Assembly: GCA_017309275.1 (NCBI GenBank)
Contig: JAFKLT010000046.1
Coordinates: 1 to 64,000, forward strand
Origin: Sphingomonadales bacterium
GTDB lineage: Bacteria > Pseudomonadota > Alphaproteobacteria > Sphingomonadales > Sphingomonadaceae
DNA length: 64,000 nucleotides
Direction: 5' to 3'
The first letter of the stretch is position 1. Each line of letters starts with the position of its first letter. Below are positions 8,579-15,388 of this stretch, one piece after another. The translations under genes and the position numbers were made by a program. The notes beneath the pieces were generated by a model that saw nothing but the letters and a program-made list of their open reading frames with translations, did no database searches and was not told the DNA's origin.

Positions 8579-10022
8579 GCCCATATCCCGCGCGTCGCTG
8601 TATGAAGCGCGAAAGGGCGTCTATCCGAAAAAGGTCGACGGCTTCTTTCGCCGCTTCAAATGGGCGATCATGGGGATCACGCTGGCGATCTATTACGGGA
8701 CGCCGTGGATCCGCTGGGATCGCGGGCCCTATGCGCCCGACCAGGCGGTGCTGATCGACCTGGCGAACCGCCGTTTCTATATGTTCCAGATCGAGATCTG
8801 GCCGCACGAATTCTATTATGTGGCGGGCCTGCTGATCATGGCGGGGATCGGGCTGTTCCTGGTCACCAGCGCGGTCGGCCGCGCGTGGTGCGGCTATGCG
8901 TGCCCGCAGACCGTCTGGACCGACCTGTTCCAGCATGTCGACCGCCTGGTCGACGGCGACCGCAACGCGCAGATCCGGCTCGCCCAAGGGCGCTGGACGC
9001 TCGAGAAGGTCGCAAAGCGCACCGCCAAATATCTGATCTATCTGGTCATCGCCTTCTGGACCGGCGGCGCGTGGATCATGTACTTCGCCGACGCGCCGAC
9101 GCTGACGCACGATTTCTGGACGGGACAGGCGGCGCTGGTCGCCTATGGCACCGTGGCGGTCCTGACCGCGACGACCTTTATCCTGGGCGGCTTCATGCGC
9201 GAGCAGGTGTGCGTCTATATGTGCCCCTGGCCGCGCATCCAGACAGCGATGATGGACGAGAAATCGTTGCTGGTGACGTACAAGGACTGGCGCGGCGAAC
9301 CGCGCGGCAGCGTCAAGCGCGCGATGGCGCACCCGGGCGCATTCGGCGACTGCATCGACTGCAACCAGTGCGTCGCGGTGTGCCCGACGGGGATCGACAT
9401 CCGACAGGGGCCGCAGATCGGCTGCATCACCTGCGCACTGTGCATCGACGCGTGCGACAATGTGATGGAGCAGATCGGCCGCCCGCGCGGCCTGATCGAT
9501 TATTGCACGCTGGAGGATGTCGCCGCCGAAAAGGCCGGCGGGACCGCCAAGCCGATCCGCAAGACATTGATGCATCCGCGGACGGTCATCTATTTTTCGA
9601 TCTGGAGCGCGATCGGCCTGGCGATGCTGTTTTCGCTGGGGCAGCGGACGCGGCTCGACCTGGCGGTGCAGCATGAACGCAGCCCGCTCTACGTCCAGCT
9701 TTCCGATGGGCATATCCGCAACAATTACACGTTGAAGCTGCGCAACATGGAAGCACGCCCGCGCCGGGTTTCGGTCGCCGTGAGCGGGCTGAAAGGCGCC
9801 GAACTCTGGACCGAGGCCGGCACGCGCGAGGGAGCGGGGCAGCGGCTGGAAATGACCCTTCCCGCCGACAGCGTGACGCGCGTCAAACTGTTCATCGCCG
9901 CGCCGGGCGCAGGCGAGAGCGAGAGCGGGGCGCGGCAGGATTTCACCATCACGACGCGCGGGCTCGACGGCGATCCGCGCGGCGACAGCGAGACGATCCA
10001 GTTCGATCGACCGGAGACATGA
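8565..10022 (+). CDS. ccoG: CcoG/FixG polyferredoxin, cbb3 assembly protein
   Basis: Membrane iron-sulphur protein needed for cbb3 oxidase assembly, shown elsewhere to act in copper reduction for CuB insertion. The ATG at 8565 (MGNPEPISRASLYEAR) sits behind GGAAGAAGG inside the end of ccoP. Features: several membrane helices; WCGYACPQTVWTDLF and CVYMCPWPRIQ Cys pairs; two [4Fe-4S] motifs starting at Cys263 (CIDCNQCVAVCP, then CITCALCIDAC); and a C-terminal periplasmic Ig-like domain. 485 residues. Overlaps ccoH by 4 bp. Confidence 0.94.
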   Translation: MGNPEPISRASLYEARKGVYPKKVDGFFRRFKWAIMGITLAIYYGTPWIRWDRGPYAPDQAVLIDLANRRFYMFQIEIWPHEFYYVAGLLIMAGIGLFLVTSAVGRAWCGYACPQTVWTDLFQHVDRLVDGDRNAQIRLAQGRWTLEKVAKRTAKYLIYLVIAFWTGGAWIMYFADAPTLTHDFWTGQAALVAYGTVAVLTATTFILGGFMREQVCVYMCPWPRIQTAMMDEKSLLVTYKDWRGEPRGSVKRAMAHPGAFGDCIDCNQCVAVCPTGIDIRQGPQIGCITCALCIDACDNVMEQIGRPRGLIDYCTLEDVAAEKAGGTAKPIRKTLMHPRTVIYFSIWSAIGLAMLFSLGQRTRLDLAVQHERSPLYVQLSDGHIRNNYTLKLRNMEARPRRVSVAVSGLKGAELWTEAGTREGAGQRLEMTLPADSVTRVKLFIAAPGAGESESGARQDFTITTRGLDGDPRGDSETIQFDRPET

Positions 10023-10495
10023 GCATGAGTGGACAGTCGTATCCGAAAGCCTTCACCGGGCGCCATATGACGGCGATCCTCGTCGCCTTTTTCGCGGTGG
10101 TGATCACGGTCAATTTCACGATGGCGCGGCTCGCGTCGTCGACCTTTGGCGGCACGGTGGTCGACAACAGCTATGTCGCCAGCCAGCATTATAATGAATG
10201 GCTCGCGCGCGCCGCCGCGCAGGAGCGACTGGGGTGGGAGCGATCGGTCGCCCTCGACGCCGAGCGTCATGTGCGGCTGGTCGTGCGCCAGCGCGACGCG
10301 GTGCTGACCGGCCTGGCGGTGAAGGCGACGCTGAGCCATCCGCTCGGCCGCGTCGAACCGCGCGCGCTGCATTTCGTGCCGGCCGCCGACGGCAGCCTCC
10401 GAACGACCGAGGCGGTTCCGGCGGGGCGGTGGCGGCTGGACCTGTCGATCCGGCGCGGCGCCGACGAGGCCCGCTATCGGGATGCCCTGAAATGA
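10019..10495 (+). CDS. ccoH: CcoH/FixH cbb3 assembly protein
   Basis: 158-residue FixH-family protein: one N-terminal membrane helix (TAILVAFFAVVITVNFTMA, about 18-36), followed by the conserved SYVASQHYNEWLA segment and a periplasmic beta-rich domain. FixH helps bring subunits together during cbb3 assembly. Another ATG lies two codons in. ATGA overlaps join it to ccoG and ccoI, so translation is probably coupled. Confidence 0.92.
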   Translation: MSMSGQSYPKAFTGRHMTAILVAFFAVVITVNFTMARLASSTFGGTVVDNSYVASQHYNEWLARAAAQERLGWERSVALDAERHVRLVVRQRDAVLTGLAVKATLSHPLGRVEPRALHFVPAADGSLRTTEAVPAGRWRLDLSIRRGADEARYRDALK

Positions 10496-12606
10496 GCGGC
10501 GCCGCCCTGATCGACCGCGATTTTTCGGTTCCGGACATCCGCTGCGCAGGCTGCATAGCCAAGCTGGAGCAGGGGCTGGTACGCGACCAGCGGATCGCCA
10601 CCGCGCGCGTCAATTTCACCGAGAAGCGCGTCCATCTGTCGTGCGTCCCCGACGCGGAGATCCCAGACCTGATCGGCGCCTTCACGACGCTGGGTTTCGA
10701 GGCGCACCCGATCGGCAAGGGCCCCGACGAGGCCGACGGCGGCGCCGAGAGCAGCCGCGAACTGCTGCGCGCCGTTGCCGTGTCCGGGTTCGCGATGATG
10801 AACGTCATGCTGTTGTCGGTGTCGGTCTGGTCCGGCGCGGAGGGCGCGACGCGCGACCTGTTCCACTGGCTGTCGGCGATGATCGCGCTGCCGACGGTCG
10901 CCTATGCCGGCCGGCCCTTCTTCCGATCGGCGTGGCGGGCGGTACGCCACGGGCGAACCAACATGGACGTCCCGATCAGCATCGGCGTGCTGCTGGTCTG
11001 CGTCATGAGCCTGTTCGAAACGATCACGCACGGCCCGCACGCCTATTTCGACGGCGCGGTCATGCTGTTGTTCTTTCTGCTTTGCGGCCGCTGGCTCGAC
11101 AGCGTGATGCGCGACCGCGCACGCGGCGGCGTCACCGCGCTGCTGAAGAACATGGGCACCGGCGCGATGGTCGTCGAAGGCGACGGGCGGACACGCTGGG
11201 TCGACGCGACCGCGATCGAGACCGATATGGTGATGCTGGTCGCGGCTGGCGAGCGGCTGGCGGCCGATGGCGTCGTGGTCGGCGGGGTCAGCCAGATCGA
11301 CCTGTCGCTGCTGACCGGCGAAAGTGCGCCGCAGGCGGTCCATGTCGACGACCGCGTCCATGCGGGGACGCTGAACCTCGACGCGCCGCTGCGCGTGCGG
11401 GTCACCGCGACGGGCGCCGACACCGCGCTGGCCGACATCGCGCGGCTGATGGGCGAGGCGGCGCAGGGCAAGTCGCGCTATGTCCGGATCGCGGATCGCG
11501 CCGCGCGGCTCTATGCGCCGGCGGTCCATTGCCTCGCGCTGATGGCGTTCGCCGGATGGATGATCGTCGGCGCCGGTTGGCACCACAGCCTGTTGATCGC
11601 GGCGGCGGTGCTGATCATCACCTGTCCCTGCGCGCTGGGGCTGGCGGTGCCCGCGGCGCAGATCGTCGCGGCGGGCGAGCTGATGCGGCGCGGCGTGCTG
11701 ATCAAGGACGGCTCCGCGCTCGAACGCCTTGCCGAGGTCGACCGCGCGCTGGTCGACAAGACGGGCACGCTGACGCTTGGCCGGCCCGAGGCGATCGGGC
11801 TGGACCAGCTCGACATCGGGATCAAGTCGCTGATCCTCGCGCTGGCGCAGGCCAGCCGCCATCCGCTGAGCGAGGCGCTGACCCGCGGCCTGCAGTCGAG
11901 CGACGTCCGCCCCGCCGAAGTGACCGGGCTGCGCGAAACCCCCGGCTTCGGGATCGAGGCGCGCTGGGCCGACAGCATCGTGACTTTGGGCCGTCCGATC
12001 GCGACCGGGCTGGGCGACGCGCTGGCGACCGAATTGGCGGTCGACGGCCGCCCGGTCGCGACGATCGGCTTTGCCGACCAGTTGCGCCCCGATGCGCGGC
12101 AGGCGATCGAGGCGCTGCGGAGCGAGGGGATCGATGCGATGATCCTGTCCGGCGACCGGGCCGAAGCCGTCGCGCCCGTCGCGCGCGAGCTGGGCCTGAC
12201 CGCGCAGACGGCGATGAGCCCGCAGGACAAGCTGGCCGCGATCGATCGCCAGACGGCGCTGGGGCACCGGGTCCTGATGCTGGGCGACGGGTTGAACGAC
12301 GGCCCCGCACTTGCGGCGGGGCACGCCTCGATCGCGCCGGGTTCGGCCAGCGACGTCGGCAAGAATGCCGCCGACTGCATCTTTCTGGGCGACCGGATGA
12401 TGCCGGTGGTCGACAGCATCCGCATGGCGCGGAAAACGCAGAGGATCGTGCGGCAGAATTTCGCGCTGGCGATCGGTTACAATGTCATCGCGGTACCGCT
12501 GGCGTTTCTGGGAATGGTGACCCCGCTGGTCGCGGCGATCGCCATGTCGGGATCGTCGCTGATCGTCGTCGGCAACGCGCTGCGTTTGAAGAGGGCGATC
12601 CGATGA
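10492..12606 (+). CDS. ccoI: Copper-exporting P1B-type ATPase for cbb3 maturation (CcoI/FixI)
   Basis: P-type ATPase that moves Cu(I) across the inner membrane for the oxidase. The ATG at 10492 gives 704 residues. In order: an N-terminal heavy-metal domain with CAGC (about 18-21), membrane helices from about 95, actuator loop TGES, the metal-path motif Cys378-Pro-Cys380, phosphorylation site Asp422 in DKTGTL, the nucleotide-domain HP (RHPLSEAL) and GDGLNDGPAL hinge. The C-terminal pair of helices is intact. Upstream in-frame extension is rejected because it overlaps all of ccoH. Confidence 0.94.
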   Translation: MSGAALIDRDFSVPDIRCAGCIAKLEQGLVRDQRIATARVNFTEKRVHLSCVPDAEIPDLIGAFTTLGFEAHPIGKGPDEADGGAESSRELLRAVAVSGFAMMNVMLLSVSVWSGAEGATRDLFHWLSAMIALPTVAYAGRPFFRSAWRAVRHGRTNMDVPISIGVLLVCVMSLFETITHGPHAYFDGAVMLLFFLLCGRWLDSVMRDRARGGVTALLKNMGTGAMVVEGDGRTRWVDATAIETDMVMLVAAGERLAADGVVVGGVSQIDLSLLTGESAPQAVHVDDRVHAGTLNLDAPLRVRVTATGADTALADIARLMGEAAQGKSRYVRIADRAARLYAPAVHCLALMAFAGWMIVGAGWHHSLLIAAAVLIITCPCALGLAVPAAQIVAAGELMRRGVLIKDGSALERLAEVDRALVDKTGTLTLGRPEAIGLDQLDIGIKSLILALAQASRHPLSEALTRGLQSSDVRPAEVTGLRETPGFGIEARWADSIVTLGRPIATGLGDALATELAVDGRPVATIGFADQLRPDARQAIEALRSEGIDAMILSGDRAEAVAPVARELGLTAQTAMSPQDKLAAIDRQTALGHRVLMLGDGLNDGPALAAGHASIAPGSASDVGKNAADCIFLGDRMMPVVDSIRMARKTQRIVRQNFALAIGYNVIAVPLAFLGMVTPLVAAIAMSGSSLIVVGNALRLKRAIR

Positions 12607-12758
12607 ACGGCCTGATCCTTCTTATCCCCATCGCGCTGGGGCTGGGCCTGTTGGGTCTTGCCGCCTTTTTCTGGTCGCTGCGCCAGGGGCAGTTCGACGA
12701 CCTGGACGGCGCCGCGCTGCGGATTTTCGTCGAGGATGAAAAGGACGGGACGCCATGA
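12603..12758 (+). CDS. ccoS: CcoS small cbb3 maturation protein
   Basis: 51-residue protein with one N-terminal membrane helix (LILLIPIALGLGLLGLAAFFW) followed by the CcoS hallmark SLRQGQFDDLDGAALRI. CcoS is needed to load cofactors into CcoN. Starts inside the stop of ccoI and ends inside the start of the next gene (4-bp overlaps). Confidence 0.92.
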   Translation: MNGLILLIPIALGLGLLGLAAFFWSLRQGQFDDLDGAALRIFVEDEKDGTP

Positions 12759-12985
12759 GCCCGCGCGCCCTTGCCCTGGGTCTTGCCGCCGCCGCGCTGG
12801 CGCAGCCGCCGGTCGCGGTCGAGGCGCATATGCTGGTCGTCCCGCTGTGCGGCGGCGGTACACATCGGATAATGCTGCCGGGCGACCCCGCCGATCCCGC
12901 CCAGCGGCGCGACTGCGCGAAGGCCTGTCATGCGGTGACCGAACGGCGCGGCAAGCGGTCGGGCGGCAAGCGCGGCTGTTGCTGA
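12755..12985 (+). CDS. Small exported Cys-rich protein at the end of the cco operon
   Basis: Not a family I can name. 76 residues with a likely signal peptide (MSPRALALGLAAAALAQPP, then AVEA) and a mature part of about 50 residues holding VPLCGGGTHRI, DCAKACHAV and a Lys/Arg-rich tail ending GCC. Five cysteines and two histidines in so short an exported protein suggest metal handling or disulphides. It overlaps ccoS by 4 bp, so it is almost certainly made with the oxidase. Copper or haem delivery to the periplasmic side is a guess from context only. Confidence 0.72.
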   Translation: MSPRALALGLAAAALAQPPVAVEAHMLVVPLCGGGTHRIMLPGDPADPAQRRDCAKACHAVTERRGKRSGGKRGCC

Positions 12986-12995
12986 GGCCCGGACG

Positions 12996-13009
12996 TTGAT
13001 CCCGGTCAA
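12996..13009. promoter_or_regulatory. Fnr box upstream of hemN
   Basis: TTGATCCCGGTCAA, identical over all 14 bases to the ompW-ccoN box. Its centre (13002.5) lies 41.5 nt before the A of the hemN ATG. Confidence 0.87.
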
Positions 13010-13043
13010 TGTCGCGGGGGCGGCAGGGGCGTAGGAAGCGGTC

Positions 13044-14348
13044 ATGTGGTCCTATCACCCCGATCTGCTCGCCAGGCCCGTGCCGCGTTACACCAGCTAT
13101 CCCACGGCCATGGAATTTACCGAGGCCGTCGGCCCTGACGATTATGGCCGTGCGCTGGACCGCGTCGAGGCGGCGACGCCGATCTCGCTCTATGTCCACA
13201 TCCCCTTTTGCGAACAGATATGCTGGTATTGCGGATGCAACACCGGCGCGGCGGGACGGAAGCAGCGGCTGGCCGACTATCTGGCGGCGCTGCGGGCGGA
13301 AATCTCGCTCGTCGCAAAGCGCCTCGGCGGACGCGGGCGCGTTCAGCGGATCGCCTTTGGCGGCGGCAGTCCCAATGCGATCGCGCCGGTCGAACTGGTG
13401 CGCCTGCTCGACCTGATGCTGACGCTGTTCGACGCGCATCATCCCGAAGTGTCGATCGAACTCGACCCGCGCGGCTTTTCGGCCGAGTGGGCGCTCGTGC
13501 TGGCGGCGGCGCGCGTCACGCGCGTCAGCCTGGGCGTGCAGACCTTTGCGCCGCACGTCCAGCAGGCGATCGGACGCATCCAGCCGCTGTCGCATATCGA
13601 GCGCGTCGTCGCCGCGCTGCGCCTGCGCGACATCGACGCGATCAATTTCGACCTGATGTACGGCCTGCCGATGCAGAGCCTTGCCGACCTGGACGCGACG
13701 CTCGACGAGGCGATCCGCCTGTCGCCGAGCCGCATCGCATTGTTCGGCTATGCCCATCTGCCGAACATGATCCCGCGGCAGCGACAGATCGACGCGACCG
13801 ACCTGCCCGACCAGCGCCTTCGGTTCGAACAGGCGCAGCTCGGCTATCGGCGGCTGACCGACGCGGGCTATATTCCCATCGGTTTCGACCATTTCGCGCG
13901 GGCCGACGATGCCCTGGCGGCGGCGGCGCGCGAGGGGCGGGTCAACCGCAATTTCCAGGGTTTTACCGAAGATGATGCGCCGGTCCTGATCGGCCTGGGG
14001 GCCAGTTCGATCAGCAAGTTTCCCGACCTTCTGGTCCAGAACGAAAAGCGCGCGGGCCATTATCGCGACCTTGTGGGCGAGGGCCGGCTGGCCGCCGCGC
14101 GCGGCGTCCGCGTCGATCCCGCCCAACAGCGCCGCGCCGCGCACATCCGCGACATATTGTGCGCGGGCGGCATGACGGTCGACCGGGCCGAGATGGAGGC
14201 CGTCCGGACGGCGGTCGCCCGGTTCGAGCATATGGGCGTCGTGAGCTGGGACGACCGGCGCCTTTCGATCAGCAGCGACGGGCTGCCCTATGCGCGACAC
14301 GTCGCGGCGCAGTTCGACAGCGTCAGGGCGGATATACTCGCGCTCTGA
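13044..14348 (+). CDS. hemN: Oxygen-independent coproporphyrinogen III dehydrogenase (HemN)
   Basis: Radical-SAM enzyme that decarboxylates coproporphyrinogen III to protoporphyrinogen IX without oxygen, supplying haem under low oxygen. The cluster motif is Cys56-x3-Cys60-x2-Cys63 (CEQICWYCGC); the further Cys is usual in true HemN. The HemN N-terminus YTSYPTAMEF is present, which separates it from HemW-like proteins. 434 residues, normal length. ATG at 13044 behind AGGAAG. Preceded by an Fnr box and placed after the cco genes whose product needs much haem. The C-terminal domain (about 350-434) is intact. Confidence 0.94.
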   Translation: MWSYHPDLLARPVPRYTSYPTAMEFTEAVGPDDYGRALDRVEAATPISLYVHIPFCEQICWYCGCNTGAAGRKQRLADYLAALRAEISLVAKRLGGRGRVQRIAFGGGSPNAIAPVELVRLLDLMLTLFDAHHPEVSIELDPRGFSAEWALVLAAARVTRVSLGVQTFAPHVQQAIGRIQPLSHIERVVAALRLRDIDAINFDLMYGLPMQSLADLDATLDEAIRLSPSRIALFGYAHLPNMIPRQRQIDATDLPDQRLRFEQAQLGYRRLTDAGYIPIGFDHFARADDALAAAAREGRVNRNFQGFTEDDAPVLIGLGASSISKFPDLLVQNEKRAGHYRDLVGEGRLAAARGVRVDPAQQRRAAHIRDILCAGGMTVDRAEMEAVRTAVARFEHMGVVSWDDRRLSISSDGLPYARHVAAQFDSVRADILAL

Positions 14349-14360
14349 ACCCTGCCCGGT

Positions 14361-15143
14361 TTAGCGAGGCGCCGGGGTCGCCAGCATCGCGTCGGCGCGG
14401 GCGAGCGTGCGCAGCGGCAGGCCGGCGGCGGCGGCGCGTTCGACCGCGAGGCCGGTCGGGGCAGAGATCGTCGCGAGCATCGGGCAGCCGGCGAGCACGG
14501 CCTTTTCGACCAGCTCATAGGAACAGCGCGACGAGAGGAGCGCGAAGCCGCCCTCCCACTCCAGCGCGTCGCGTCGCATCGCGCCGATCAGCTTGTCGAA
14601 GGCATTGTGCCGCCCGACATCCTCGCGCACCAGCCGGATCGTGCCCGCGGCGTCGACGAGCGCGGCGGCATGGGCGGCGCCGGTCCGGGCATTGAGCCGC
14701 TGATGCGCGCCGAGTGCGTCCAGCGCGCGGAAGACCGCCGCATCGTCGGCGGTGCAGGGCGCCGTCACCGGCGGCAGCGGGCGCATCGCCTGTTCGATAT
14801 TCTCGATCCCGCAAAGCCCGCAGGACGAATCCGAGGCGCGGTGCCGGACCCGGTCGAGAAGCGCATGGGCGCGGTCGGCCGCCAGATTGGCGCGCGCGAC
14901 GATGCCTCGTTCGGTGCGGTGGAGCGCGACGCCGGGCACCGGATCGCCCGCGAATTGAAGCCGCTCCGACAGCAGGAAGCCCGCCACCAGATCCTCAAGG
15001 TCCGACGGCGACGCCATCAGCACGGCATAGCCGATGCCATTGAATTCGAGCGCGACGGGGACTTCCTCCGCCAGCTCGCGATCGACGGCGGTTTGCCCGC
15101 CGTCCGGGGTCGTGCGGACGAATTTGTGGGGGGCGGCCGACAT
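14361..15143 (-). CDS. fdhD: FdhD-type sulphur-transfer chaperone for formate dehydrogenase (FdsC role)
   Basis: FdhD/FdsC-family protein that binds the molybdenum cofactor and helps insert its sulfido ligand into formate dehydrogenase. 260 residues from the ATG at 15143 (MSAAPHKFVRTT). The paired cysteines Cys-Gly-Leu-Cys in SSCGLCGIENIE are the family hallmark; REDVGRHNAFDKLIG and SSRCSYELVEKA are also conserved. Last gene of the minus-strand fds operon, 2 bp after fdsD. Its stop is 12 bp from that of convergent hemN, with no clear terminator between. Confidence 0.92.
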   Translation of the reverse strand: MSAAPHKFVRTTPDGGQTAVDRELAEEVPVALEFNGIGYAVLMASPSDLEDLVAGFLLSERLQFAGDPVPGVALHRTERGIVARANLAADRAHALLDRVRHRASDSSCGLCGIENIEQAMRPLPPVTAPCTADDAAVFRALDALGAHQRLNARTGAAHAAALVDAAGTIRLVREDVGRHNAFDKLIGAMRRDALEWEGGFALLSSRCSYELVEKAVLAGCPMLATISAPTGLAVERAAAAGLPLRTLARADAMLATPAPR

Positions 15144-15145
15144 GG

Positions 15146-15388
15146 TCAGGCGGCGGCCGCGATCCGGCCGATCGCCGCCGCCGCGATCGGCGACAGGGCC
15201 GACGGGCGCTCGCGCGCGATTTCGACGATGCGGGCGCGCATGCCGGGATCCCAGAAGGCGCGAATATGATCGGCGACCATCGCCTCGGCCTCCGCCTGGC
15301 CCTGTGCCGCCAGATTGCGAGCGATCTGATTCGCCATGTAGACCAGCCGGTCGCCGGTCGACATCGCGCCCTCTGTCTCGTCGGTCAT
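15146..15388 (-). CDS. fdsD: Formate dehydrogenase delta subunit (FdsD)
   Basis: 80-residue small subunit. Seen: the family block RLVYMANQIARNLAAQG and DHIRAFWDPGMRARI. FdsD is needed for activity of FdsABG enzymes in Rhodobacter and Cupriavidus. It overlaps fdsA by 4 bp and precedes fdhD, whereas the usual published order is fdsGBACD with the FdhD-like gene before fdsD. Confidence 0.9.
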   Translation of the reverse strand: MTDETEGAMSTGDRLVYMANQIARNLAAQGQAEAEAMVADHIRAFWDPGMRARIVEIARERPSALSPIAAAAIGRIAAAA

